In this document: positions 10,206 through 19,235 of the stretch, piece by piece
How positions within the stretch are numbered: the first letter of the stretch is position 1
Layout: every line of letters begins with the position of its first letter
Source of the DNA: Clostridia bacterium
Lineage (GTDB): Bacteria; Bacillota; Clostridia; Christensenellales; UBA1242
Assembly: GCA_016283155.1 (NCBI GenBank)
Contig: JAEEMI010000017.1
Coordinates: 1 to 64,000 of the forward strand
DNA: 64,000 nucleotides
Direction: 5' to 3'
Position numbers and translations under genes: made by a program
The notes under the pieces: model-generated
Told to the model about the DNA's origin: nothing
Seen by the model: only the letters and a program-made list of their open reading frames with translations
The model's database searches: none

Positions 10206-11024
10206 ATGAAAGTTTATGGCGATTACCACACGCATACCATTGAAAGTGATGGCATTAATACAATTGATGAAAATATCGCAGCGGCGAAACAGCGTGGCCT
10301 ATCAGAAATTGGGATTACTGACCACGCACATTATCGTCCGCGTAGTAAGAAAAAACGTTTAGAAAATGCGTTAATGGCAAAAGCCCAAGTTTTACGTTCT
10401 GGTAAAAACCACGGTATTAAAACTTTTTATGGTATTGAATGCAATGTGGTTGGAGTTGATGGTGATATTGATGTCGCCAATGATGAACGTAAACTCTACG
10501 ATTATTTAGTATGCGGTATTCACGTTTCGGTACAACCGAAAAAATTCTGGCAATTCTTTACTTACTATTTACCTAATATGTTTTGGTTTGTAATGCGCAG
10601 AATCGGAATTAATTGGACACCAAAACGGTTGGTGCGCAAAAATACAAAAGCAGTAATTAATGTGATTGAAAAAAACAACATTGATATTTTGTCACATCCA
10701 AGTCGTTATTTCCGTGTTAATGTGATTGAAGTCGCCAAGGCGTGTGTTGCACGTGGTACGGCGATGGAATTAAACAATAAAAAAATTAGTTTTCGTCCGG
10801 TTGATTTTGAACGAATGGCGGCAATGGGAGTTAAATTTGTGATTAGCAGTGATGCACACAAAGCGGAAAATGTGGGTCGAATGGATCGTGTTGGTGATTT
10901 CTTAAAATTATGTGAATATGATCCCAGTTGTATTTTAAATTTAGACAAACCATTTGAACGTCCGAAAGCACGCTTGTTAGACCAAATTGTTAAGGTGGAA
11001 AATGGCAAATCCCAATCTAACTAA
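10206..11024 (+). CDS. PHP-domain phosphoesterase (histidinol-phosphatase-like)
   Basis: DYHTHTIESDG, ITDHAHYRPR, ILSHPSRY, VISSDAH motifs. Confidence 0.85.
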   Translation: MKVYGDYHTHTIESDGINTIDENIAAAKQRGLSEIGITDHAHYRPRSKKKRLENALMAKAQVLRSGKNHGIKTFYGIECNVVGVDGDIDVANDERKLYDYLVCGIHVSVQPKKFWQFFTYYLPNMFWFVMRRIGINWTPKRLVRKNTKAVINVIEKNNIDILSHPSRYFRVNVIEVAKACVARGTAMELNNKKISFRPVDFERMAAMGVKFVISSDAHKAENVGRMDRVGDFLKLCEYDPSCILNLDKPFERPKARLLDQIVKVENGKSQSN

Positions 11025-11319
11025 GTGCGATAAAATTATTATGGGAATTATTCGCAATAATGCTAACCGCGCGGCAAATTGTGATGCGGGAAACATTGCT
11101 AAGCAAGTTAAAGCCGCTAGTTATCAAATTGCCTTAATCCAAAAGATGACTGCTGATGGTTTGATTCGTAATCTCAGTCCTAAATTACAAGAAACCGCAG
11201 TGGCACGGGTGGAAAATCCTGATGCGACTTACGAAGAGTTGGCCCGTCTTTTACATATTACCAAGAGTGGTGTAGTAAACCGTTTGCGAAAAATTATTCA
11301 TTCGCATAATGTTCTTTGA
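11002..11319 (+). CDS. Stand-alone WhiA C-terminal HTH domain protein (no LAGLIDADG-like N-terminal domain)
   Basis: ANCDAGNIAKQVKAA..QI..IQKM....LIRNLSPKLQETAVARVENPDATYEELARLLHITKSGVVNRLRKI matches the WhiA C-terminal pattern. ATG 11002 follows AAGGTGG and overlaps the PHP stop. Confidence 0.75.
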   Translation: MANPNLTKCDKIIMGIIRNNANRAANCDAGNIAKQVKAASYQIALIQKMTADGLIRNLSPKLQETAVARVENPDATYEELARLLHITKSGVVNRLRKIIHSHNVL

Positions 11320-12325
11320 TGGCTTGACGGGCACGAGAAATGCCTAAGGCATCATTAGGAACTTCGTCGGTAATTACTGAACCGGCGGCGATGTAAGCAC
11401 GGTTGCCAATTTGTACGGGAGCAATTAAGCAAGTATTGCTGCCAATAAAGGTATTATCACCAACGAGACAGTTACTTTTAGTTTTACCATTGTAGTTACA
11501 GAAAATTACGCCACAGCCGATGTTACAATTTTTACCAATGGTACTGTCACCAACATAAGTCATATGGGCAACTTTAGTGTTGTCGCCAATCTGCGAACGT
11601 TTCACTTCGACATAATTACCAATTTTGCAGTTATTGCCAATACTACTGTGAGGACGAAGGTGAGCATATGGTCCGATTTGGCAATTTTGACCAATTACAG
11701 AATCAGTGATATGACTGCCGTCAAGAATAACTGTACCACTATGAATTGCGGTCTGTCCGCAAAGGTGAACGTTAGGTTCAATGGTAACGTCTTTGTCGAT
11801 TTTGACATCAGCATCAATGTAGGTGTGACTGGGATCAGTGAGAATTACACCATTTTTTAAGTGTTGTTGATTAATGCGTGCTTGCATTGCGGTACGAATT
11901 TTTGCGATTTGTACGTTGTTAAAAGCTACTTGGTAAGCGTTTTGGTCAGCTGCGGTAAATTCGGTTACGGGGAAGGTTTCACTTTGTGCGACTAATTCAG
12001 TATTAAAAACCCAACCGCGTGGTAGTTTTACTGCTGGAGCATTTTTATGAAAACAATAATCGACTGCATCAAGAATGTCTTGTGAAGTTAACAGTGGCAT
12101 ATCAACGTAAGTAATCACCGTAAAAGTAGCACTGGTAAGATTATTTTTAAAAATGGTAATGATGTCATCTTCTGGTGAAACCACAACCGTTTTAGTTTTA
12201 AACGGTGCGGTAGCGGTAGCTACCCATTCGGTAAGATTACGTCCGCAGATTGACTGCGACAACAGGGAAGAGTTTTGGTATTGCTCTAATGATAGTACCA
12301 AAACAAAAATGTTGTCATTTTGCAT
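11294..12325 (-). CDS. GlmU-like protein: degenerate N-terminal nucleotidyltransferase half and left-handed beta-helix acetyltransferase half
   Basis: Hexapeptide repeats with PYAHLRPHSSIGNNCKIGNYVEVKRSQIGDNTKVAHMTYVGDSTIGKNCNIGCGVIFCNYNGKTK, as in GlmU. ATG 12325 preceded by GGAGG. Confidence 0.82.
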   Translation of the reverse strand: MQNDNIFVLVLSLEQYQNSSLLSQSICGRNLTEWVATATAPFKTKTVVVSPEDDIITIFKNNLTSATFTVITYVDMPLLTSQDILDAVDYCFHKNAPAVKLPRGWVFNTELVAQSETFPVTEFTAADQNAYQVAFNNVQIAKIRTAMQARINQQHLKNGVILTDPSHTYIDADVKIDKDVTIEPNVHLCGQTAIHSGTVILDGSHITDSVIGQNCQIGPYAHLRPHSSIGNNCKIGNYVEVKRSQIGDNTKVAHMTYVGDSTIGKNCNIGCGVIFCNYNGKTKSNCLVGDNTFIGSNTCLIAPVQIGNRAYIAAGSVITDEVPNDALGISRARQAIKEHYANE

Positions 12326-12767
12326 TGATTTCCTCCACATTGACGGTGATTGTACCCGTTAATTGATGATTATATTTAACAGTTACATTATATGTTCCAG
12401 TGGTCTTGATTGGTTCGGCAATTACAATTAAGTGTTTGTCGATGGTAATGCCTTTTTCAGCTAAAGCGGAACTGATTTCGGTAGCAGTAATACTACCAAA
12501 GAGTTTTTGATTGGCTCCAACTTTACAGTGTAACGTAATTGGCGTTTGTTTTAATTGTGCAATTTGAGCTTTAATCGCCGCAATTTCGGTCTGTGATTTG
12601 AATGCTTGACTCTCAGCTTTAGCTTTCATTTCACTTAATACGGCATTATCGACGGGTTTGCCAATTTTGTTTTTCAAAACAAAATTTTTTGCATAACCAT
12701 CGTTTAAATTAACGATTTCTCCCGCCTTGCCGTGTCCCTTTAAATCTTTTAATAAATAAATTTGCAT
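12315..12767 (-). CDS. rplI: 50S ribosomal protein L9
   Basis: MQIYLLKDLKGHGKAGEIVNLNDGYAKNFVLKNKIG. Confidence 0.96.
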   Translation of the reverse strand: MQIYLLKDLKGHGKAGEIVNLNDGYAKNFVLKNKIGKPVDNAVLSEMKAKAESQAFKSQTEIAAIKAQIAQLKQTPITLHCKVGANQKLFGSITATEISSALAEKGITIDKHLIVIAEPIKTTGTYNVTVKYNHQLTGTITVNVEEINAK

Positions 12768-12801
12768 ACTTTATTTTAATATAAGAAATAATAAATGTAT
12801 A

Positions 12802-13098
12802 ATGAATATTCGCTGTCGAAAAATTAGTTGTAAATTTAATCACGCAGGCGCGTGTCACGCCCGTGAGGTAAAAGTCTGTCGTGGGGCGGTTTGCGAAACC
12901 TATCAAAAAGATAAAACTAAAATGGCGGTAGAACTGGCAACCGAATTAGCACCAACTAAACCTAACAATGTACCGTTAAGTTGTGTGGTAGGTTCGTGTT
13001 TATATAATCACGATTGTCGCTGTGCGGCCAATGGAATTGCAGTAGTTGATAATGAAGAAACTAACCAAGCCGATTGTGCCACATTTATTGAAAGGTAA
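12802..13098 (+). CDS. Cysteine-rich protein, DUF1540-like (two Cys modules)
   Basis: ISCKFNHAGACHAREVKVC...C and LSCVVGSCLYNHDCRCAANGIAVVD...ADCATF. Confidence 0.65.
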   Translation: MNIRCRKISCKFNHAGACHAREVKVCRGAVCETYQKDKTKMAVELATELAPTKPNNVPLSCVVGSCLYNHDCRCAANGIAVVDNEETNQADCATFIER

Positions 13099-13158
13099 AA
13101 GATTAATGTATAAAATCTAGGGCGGGTGTCAAAAATCTAGAGCAAGGAGGGAAAAGAG

Positions 13159-13791
13159 ATGGACATTCGCACTGCAACACAAATGGAAAAAGCACGCCGT
13201 AACGCTGTGGCAATTAGCACTTTGTTGGTTGTCTTGATGTTGGGTTTGACAACAACTTTTATTGCAATGAGTTTTGTGAAACACGATAACGGCGGGGCGG
13301 TACAACAAAATACTGGAAAAGTGGTTAATGGACCGAATAATCCGGTGATTACTGCGACTTGGGTAATGCCAGTTGAGGTAGCCACCGCAACTGTGTTAAA
13401 AGCCGCTGATTTTGAAATGCCACAATATAATAATACGACTAAGTGGTACGAGTTTGATTTAGGGTACACATTAGGGGCTAATGCTGGGACTAAAGTTGTC
13501 GCTTGCTATGATGGTGAAGTAACTTCAGTGGTCGAAAGTGGTGATGCCAGTACGGGAAAACTGGTACGTATTAAACACAAAGATGGTGTTGAAACGGTGT
13601 ATAGCAGTTTAGATGCGATTACGGTGGCAGTAGGTGATAAAGTTAAAAGTGGCGACCAAATTGGTACAGTTGGCAATACGGCAAACTATGAAGTGTTTGA
13701 AACACCACACGTGCGCTTGATGGCATACAAAAATGGTAAGCCAGTTAATCCAGAAAATTTTGTCGAATTTCCGGGCAGTGAAAATAAATAA
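13159..13791 (+). CDS. SpoIIQ/M23 (LytM)-fold membrane protein with apparently degenerate active site
   Basis: TM helix plus GEVTSVVES....LVRIKHKDGVETVYSSLDAITVAVGDKVKSGDQIGTVG and KNGKPVNPENF. HxxxD and HxH zinc motifs not seen. Confidence 0.7.
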   Translation: MDIRTATQMEKARRNAVAISTLLVVLMLGLTTTFIAMSFVKHDNGGAVQQNTGKVVNGPNNPVITATWVMPVEVATATVLKAADFEMPQYNNTTKWYEFDLGYTLGANAGTKVVACYDGEVTSVVESGDASTGKLVRIKHKDGVETVYSSLDAITVAVGDKVKSGDQIGTVGNTANYEVFETPHVRLMAYKNGKPVNPENFVEFPGSENK

Positions 13792-13910
13792 TTTCATCGT
13801 TAAAGGCATAAAAATGGTTATGGTAACAAATAGCAAATAATTGAAAAAGGGGTGGACATATCCCTTTTCTTTTTGCTATAATTTGTTATAAATAATAAAG
13901 GAGGAATCAA

Positions 13911-14138
13911 ATGGGAATTTTGCGTCGAATTATTTCAATCATTGTGTTAACCATTGGTTTAGCTGCTGTTGTTGGGGCTTGCCTTTGCTACGAATGGAAT
14001 GGTTTTGCTAATGTTTTCAAAAATTTTGATTTTGGTGATTTCGTGATTGAATTAATGGCATTCTTCTCGGCAATCAGTAATGCACTAATTTTGTTCACTG
14101 TTGGTTTGATTGGTGCAACAATGCCTACTCGTAAATAA
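13911..14138 (+). CDS. Small two-TM membrane protein, unknown function
   Basis: AAAGGAGG before ATG; two hydrophobic helices; terminator follows. Confidence 0.6.
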   Translation: MGILRRIISIIVLTIGLAAVVGACLCYEWNGFANVFKNFDFGDFVIELMAFFSAISNALILFTVGLIGATMPTRK

Positions 14139-14157
14139 TTGCAAAAATACAAAATTA

Positions 14158-14189
14158 AACACCGCGGCTTCAAACCACGGTGTTTTTTT
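14158..14189 (+). terminator. Rho-independent terminator
   Basis: AACACCGCGGCTTCAAACCACGGTGTTTTTTT. Confidence 0.75.
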
Positions 14190-14208
14190 GTGCGAATCAG
14201 AATTGAAC

Positions 14209-14271
14209 TTGATTTTTTATTGGGCAAAAGATATACTGCAAATAAGTTGTTTCGGCTTGGTAAAAACTAAT
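14209..14271 (+). promoter_or_regulatory. Promoter plus BspA-type leader motif, gene 2
   Basis: TTGATT, 17 nt, TATACT (14232-14237), then GCAAATAAGTTGTTTCGGCTTGGTAAAAACTAA (right arm conserved, left arm degenerate). Confidence 0.55.
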
Positions 14272-14290
14272 ATTACGGAGGGAAAACAAA

Positions 14291-15268
14291 ATGAAAAAAG
14301 TTTTACGAATTTTGGCATTAACGTTGGTTATAATGTTGGTCAGTATTTTGCCGGCGGCTTGTGATTTATCATCAAAAAGAGAAACAACCGATACAACCAC
14401 TAAATATACAGTTACTTTTAATACACAAGATGGTAATAACGCGACCTTGAAACGTGTCGTTAAAGGAAGTACCGTTGAAGAATATATTCCAACCAGAGTA
14501 GGTTACGGTTTTATCGGTTGGTATACTCAAGATGGTGAGATGTTTGATTTTAGTACACCGATTAATTATAAATTGACGTTATTGGCCGAATGGACCGATG
14601 AACCATACACTTATGAATTTACTGATGAAAGCGAAACACAATATGCAATTACAGAATATACCGGTAATGCAGAAGTGTTGGTTTTGCCAAAAGCATATAA
14701 TGGTTTACCGGTTACTAAAGTTAATGATGCTGCATTTTGTGATAACAATACATTAAAATCAATTACCATTTCAAGTAGTATTACTGAACTTGGTGCTTAC
14801 ATAACACGTAACTGTCAAGCTTTAACAACGATTAAAGTTGACCCCAAAAATATTATCTATACCAGTCGTAATCGGGCAGGTAAGGATTGCAATGGTATTG
14901 TTAATGCAATTAGTAATAGCTTAGTTTTGGGCTGTAAGAATACAGAAATTCCAGATGGTGTTGCAAGTATTGCAGCGGGTGCATTTGCAATGTGTAAAAA
15001 TTTGTCGCTTACGGTTCCAAGTAGTGTTACACGAATTGGTGGTTTGGCATTTTGGGATTGTTCAATTGCAACATCGTTGACCTTTTTGGCAAAAACGATT
15101 GATTATATTGACGCATATGCTTTTAACGGTTGCAGGGGAACAATAAGATTTGGTTGTCAACAATCACAAGCGCAAACAACACCTTGGGATACAAATTGGA
15201 ATGGTGGTACTGGTAATGTCACATTTGTTTGGAATTACACACCACCGATAGATGACGATGCTAAATAA
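14291..15268 (+). CDS. BspA-type LRR_5 surface lipoprotein with one Flg_new repeat
   Basis: Lipobox-like LPAAC; GYGFIGWYTQDGEMFDFSTPINYKLTLLAEW; LRR_5 repeats. Confidence 0.87.
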   Translation: MKKVLRILALTLVIMLVSILPAACDLSSKRETTDTTTKYTVTFNTQDGNNATLKRVVKGSTVEEYIPTRVGYGFIGWYTQDGEMFDFSTPINYKLTLLAEWTDEPYTYEFTDESETQYAITEYTGNAEVLVLPKAYNGLPVTKVNDAAFCDNNTLKSITISSSITELGAYITRNCQALTTIKVDPKNIIYTSRNRAGKDCNGIVNAISNSLVLGCKNTEIPDGVASIAAGAFAMCKNLSLTVPSSVTRIGGLAFWDCSIATSLTFLAKTIDYIDAYAFNGCRGTIRFGCQQSQAQTTPWDTNWNGGTGNVTFVWNYTPPIDDDAK

Positions 15269-15280
15269 TTAAAGAGTGAT

Positions 15281-15309
15281 AAAAAACACCGTTTCCGCGG
15301 TGTTTTTTT
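15281..15309. terminator. Bidirectional terminator between convergent genes
   Basis: AAAAAACACCGTTTCCGCGGTGTTTTTTT. Confidence 0.75.
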
Positions 15310-15323
15310 AGTATAGTAATTGA

Positions 15324-17585
15324 TTAAAAATTGTTGACCCAATCGGGATCGACGCCGTGTTCGATAATGTAAGCGCGGTGTTGTTGCAATTGAGTATCCA
15401 TTGCTGCGGTCAATGCTGGGTTTGGTGTGGTTGATGCAATGACAGACTTGACAATGTGACAGCGATCAATTTCGTTCAGAACGCGCATATCAAATGCCGT
15501 GGTAATGGCACCTTTTTCTTGGTAGCCGTGTACCGTATAGCTGTGGCTGTTGGGACGTTTGGCAATCAAGCCGTAAATTAAGTTACGGTAAGTGTGGGTA
15601 ACAAAAATGACCGGTTTATTGTTAGTAAAATAATGAGCGTAGGCGGTATCGTTTAAACTGTCGTCACGACCACCTAAAATCCCCGCGTCAATGACATTGA
15701 CCAGTCGGACTTTGAGGTTTGGCATTTGCGTGCGTAAAATCTTCCAAGCCGCCATACATTCTTTGGTCGGTGTATCTCCCATACACGCTAAAACGACATC
15801 TGGGTTAGCTTCGTCGTGCCAAATGCTGATACCGGCTTTGACATCAGCCAATGCTTGTGTGCCGGTACGCCAACCGCGGGTAGGATGTTTAGAAGCGGTA
15901 ATTAAATTAATTTTATTGGTGTCGTGTAAGCATTGATCAAAAACCGCCAACAAAGTATTCGCATCAGCGGGGAAATAACAACGGACTACATTGGGGTCTT
16001 TGTCAAGTAGGTGTGTCGCCATACCAGTATCTTGGTGACTATAACCATTATGGTCTTGTTGCCAGGTGTGGCTGGTAACAACAAAGTTTAAACAAGGTAA
16101 AGGTGTACGCCAAGGCATTAAACGCGTTTGCTTCAACCATTTAGCGTGTTGGTTTAACATACTGTCGACAACGCGACCAAAAGCCTCATAGGTGGCAAAA
16201 AATCCGTGGCGACCAGTTAAAGTGTAACCTTCTAACATTCCTTCGCAAACGTGTTCAGAAAGCATACCATCCATAATGCGGCCGTCAGGTGCCAGTCCTT
16301 CGTCGAAAGGGTAACGGGCAGCTTGCCAAGCACGGTTAGTTACTTGGAATGGTGCATATAAACGGTTTGATTTGGCTTCGTCGGGTGTAAAGAAACGGAA
16401 TGCTGTTTGATTAAGTTGCATAATCGCGGCGACGTAAGTTGATAATACATTAGTATCTTGTACGATTGCTGTTGGTTCGACAAAAAATTGTTCTAATTTT
16501 GGTAGGACCAAGGGAGTATATTTTTTATCGCCGCGTGTTAACGGGTTAGCAGATAAACGACGTTCGCCAGTTGGGCAAAAAGCTGCAATGTCGGCTTGTA
16601 AACTGCCATCGGGATTAAATAATTCATTAGGACGGTAAGATTGTAACCAATCATTAACTAGTTGAACGTGGTGTGGTTGACTCATATCAATGGGAACTTG
16701 GTGAGCATTAAAAGTACCGGCGACGGTTTTGCCATCAACAGTAGCAGGACCAGTCCAGCCCTTAGGAGAATTTAAAATAATTAAGGGATGTTTACCATTT
16801 TTTGTGCGGAAACATTGCAAACAATAGTCAACCGCGTTAGCCATTGCTTGGTGATCTTGCATAATGTCTGCAGGGTTGCGACCAACGACAACTTCAATTA
16901 CTTCATAACCTAAGCCAGCGAAAAACTGTTGCCGTTCGGCTGGCGAAATGCGGGCAAGTAAAGTTGGGTTAGCAATTTTGTAACCATTCAAATGTAGAAT
17001 GGGTAAGACGTTACCGTCTTTCTGTGGATTTAAAAATTTCGTACCCCACCAACTGGCTGATAGTGGACCGGTTTCGGCTTCGCCGTCGCCGATGATGACA
17101 GCGGTAACTAAATCGGGACGGTCAAGTACTGTCCCGAAACCGTGTGCCAAAGAATAACCTAGTTCGCCACCTTCGTGGATGCTGCCAGGAATTTGTGGTG
17201 CCACGTGTGATGATACACCGCCTGGGTAAGAAAACGCCTGACATAATTTTTGGATTCCGGCTTTGTCGCGGGTATAAGTTGGATAGACTTCACTGTAAGT
17301 ACCTTCCAAATAGGCATTTGCTATAAAGAAATTACCACCGTGTCCTGGTCCAGAAATTAAAATCATATTTTGGTCAAATTTTTTAATAGCGCGACTTAAG
17401 TGAGCGTAGATAAAATTTTGTCCAACTACTGTACCCCAATGTCCCAAAATGCGTGCTTTAATATCACTACGTACTAACGGGCGTTCTAAAAGTGGATTGT
17501 CGCGTAAGTAGAGTTGGGCAACAGATAAATAGTTAGCCGCACGAAAGTAGCGGTCTAAGGTGGTAAAATCTTCGGTTAATTTCAT
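15324..17585 (-). CDS. xfp: Xylulose-5-phosphate/fructose-6-phosphate phosphoketolase
   Basis: ILGHWGTVVGQNFIYAHLSR, ISGPGHGG, SYPGGVSSHVAPQIPGSIHEGGELGYSLAHGFG. Start at 17585 preferred (TTGCCG, 17 nt, AATAAT, 6 nt, ATG). Confidence 0.95.
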   Translation of the reverse strand: MKLTEDFTTLDRYFRAANYLSVAQLYLRDNPLLERPLVRSDIKARILGHWGTVVGQNFIYAHLSRAIKKFDQNMILISGPGHGGNFFIANAYLEGTYSEVYPTYTRDKAGIQKLCQAFSYPGGVSSHVAPQIPGSIHEGGELGYSLAHGFGTVLDRPDLVTAVIIGDGEAETGPLSASWWGTKFLNPQKDGNVLPILHLNGYKIANPTLLARISPAERQQFFAGLGYEVIEVVVGRNPADIMQDHQAMANAVDYCLQCFRTKNGKHPLIILNSPKGWTGPATVDGKTVAGTFNAHQVPIDMSQPHHVQLVNDWLQSYRPNELFNPDGSLQADIAAFCPTGERRLSANPLTRGDKKYTPLVLPKLEQFFVEPTAIVQDTNVLSTYVAAIMQLNQTAFRFFTPDEAKSNRLYAPFQVTNRAWQAARYPFDEGLAPDGRIMDGMLSEHVCEGMLEGYTLTGRHGFFATYEAFGRVVDSMLNQHAKWLKQTRLMPWRTPLPCLNFVVTSHTWQQDHNGYSHQDTGMATHLLDKDPNVVRCYFPADANTLLAVFDQCLHDTNKINLITASKHPTRGWRTGTQALADVKAGISIWHDEANPDVVLACMGDTPTKECMAAWKILRTQMPNLKVRLVNVIDAGILGGRDDSLNDTAYAHYFTNNKPVIFVTHTYRNLIYGLIAKRPNSHSYTVHGYQEKGAITTAFDMRVLNEIDRCHIVKSVIASTTPNPALTAAMDTQLQQHRAYIIEHGVDPDWVNNF

Positions 17586-17712
17586 ACTTTGATTATTCCA
17601 CATTCTTTGGTTTTCGGCAACTTTTTCGTCTCTGGTTAATTGGTTTAGTCATTAAAATATTATGTGCAAATTATCTTGTCATTTATGTTTGGTAGTGTTA
17701 TAATAACTATAC

Positions 17713-17799
17713 GCCCAGGTGGCGAAATCGGCAGACGCAAGGGACTTAAAATCCCTCGGGGGCAACTCCATATCGGTTCAAGTCCGATCCTGGGCACCA
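17713..17799 (+). tRNA. tRNA-Leu(TAA)
   Basis: GCCCAGG/CCTGGGC acceptor stem, long variable arm, CTTAAAA anticodon loop, GGTTCAAGTCC T-arm, encoded CCA. Confidence 0.96.
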
Positions 17800-17802
17800 A
17801 AG

Positions 17803-17829
17803 AAGACCAAGTTACGCTTGGTCTTTTTT
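17803..17829 (+). terminator. Terminator after tRNA-Leu
   Basis: AAGACCAAGTTACGCTTGGTCTTTTTT. Confidence 0.8.
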
Positions 17830-17852
17830 GTTGAATAAATTATTGGTCGTAT

Positions 17853-17887
17853 TTTACTAACTAAGTGGTTAGTGGTATAATTTAGTG
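17853..17887 (+). promoter_or_regulatory. Promoter; predicted leaderless transcript
   Basis: TTTACT (17853-17858), 17 nt, TATAAT (17876-17881), 6 nt to ATG 17888. Confidence 0.6.
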
Positions 17888-19177
17888 ATGTTGAGTGTTG
17901 AGCAAAAAATTGAGCACTTGAAAAAATTAGGTTTTGTTGGCGATTTTACGGAGGTCAGAAAATTTTATGCGGGACAAAAGTTTAATCAAAGTGATTCAAA
18001 TATCGAAAAACTAATTCGCTTTTCAGAAGAATTGTGGAATGAATATAGTTTTATTTTGAAAGAATTACCGTGTGTAAAATCAGCAGAAAAAGTAAAATTA
18101 TTAGCGCGGAAAGAAGAATTGGTTTCAATCGCGTTTCCGAATCACGGGGTTTTTGTTGATATTCGTGATGGCTTTTATTGTACAGTTTGTGCGATTGATT
18201 TTGAAAAAAATAGTCTTTCTTGTCTTAATAAAAATGTTAGATTTGGTAAATATACTTTGGCTAAATTAGGCGATTTTGCTTTGTTAGGCGAAGATGTAAG
18301 AATTGGAGCAATATTAGGCACCGATGTACAACCTAATGCTAAAGTTATTTTAGGTAATGATATTTGGCTTTGTGCTAGTACCGTGATTGGTGCCGGTGCA
18401 ATTATTAATCCAGGAACTGTAGTCGGTTTGGGTGCTTGTGTTTATCCTAATCAAATTACTGAGACCAACACTTTGGTGATAGGAAATCCAGCTAAAGTTA
18501 AATCAAAGATTGATGATCATTATCAATCAAAAAAAGATAATTTAACATATCGTAGTGCGGATGAAATTGATTTTATTGTGCGCCATTTACGTAATTTAGG
18601 ATTGGATGTTGATGAAGCGTATCTCAATGCTTTAAAGGGTGAAAAGTACAATTGTGCTTTACCAGGTATGGCTAGAATTACCGAATTTTCGCATCAACTA
18701 TCTTATGAGTATAATCATCCGCAAACTAGTGCCGGACGTCGACGCGAGATTCTTAAAATCTTATTTCCGATTTGTGGTAAAAACTTTCAAGTTGGACGTG
18801 GTTTATTTGTCGATGTTTTAGGTTTAGCGAGAATTGGTGATGACGTGCATATTGGCGATAATGCATTTTTTGCTGGTAATATTACGATTGGTAATAATGT
18901 AGAAATTGGTGCTGATTTAATTTTAGCGGGAATTGGACACGAAATGCCAGCGACGGGACGACGTTTTCATATGTTGCAAGATGTGGTGGGAGAACCTTGT
19001 GAGGTCGGTAAAATACAAATTGCTGACAATGTAAAAATTGGTAAATATTGTACAATGGCACCGGGCAGCATCTTAACACAAAATTTGTCTGATTACACTT
19101 ATGTTGTTGGAAACAATAGGATTTTTAAAAAGGTCAAACCAGAACAATTTGGCAATGATTTTACACCAACACATTGA
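17888..19177 (+). CDS. Tandem (duplicated) maltose O-acetyltransferase-like hexapeptide-repeat protein
   Basis: Two successive units of helical N-cap (LIRFSEELWNEYSF / ITEFSHQLSYEYNH) plus left-handed beta-helix repeats. Confidence 0.75.
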   Translation: MLSVEQKIEHLKKLGFVGDFTEVRKFYAGQKFNQSDSNIEKLIRFSEELWNEYSFILKELPCVKSAEKVKLLARKEELVSIAFPNHGVFVDIRDGFYCTVCAIDFEKNSLSCLNKNVRFGKYTLAKLGDFALLGEDVRIGAILGTDVQPNAKVILGNDIWLCASTVIGAGAIINPGTVVGLGACVYPNQITETNTLVIGNPAKVKSKIDDHYQSKKDNLTYRSADEIDFIVRHLRNLGLDVDEAYLNALKGEKYNCALPGMARITEFSHQLSYEYNHPQTSAGRRREILKILFPICGKNFQVGRGLFVDVLGLARIGDDVHIGDNAFFAGNITIGNNVEIGADLILAGIGHEMPATGRRFHMLQDVVGEPCEVGKIQIADNVKIGKYCTMAPGSILTQNLSDYTYVVGNNRIFKKVKPEQFGNDFTPTH

Positions 19178-19235
19178 TTAAGCTAAACTCTGTGTTTACT
19201 TGACAGCGGTAGGGGTTCGGACTAATATGGAAATT

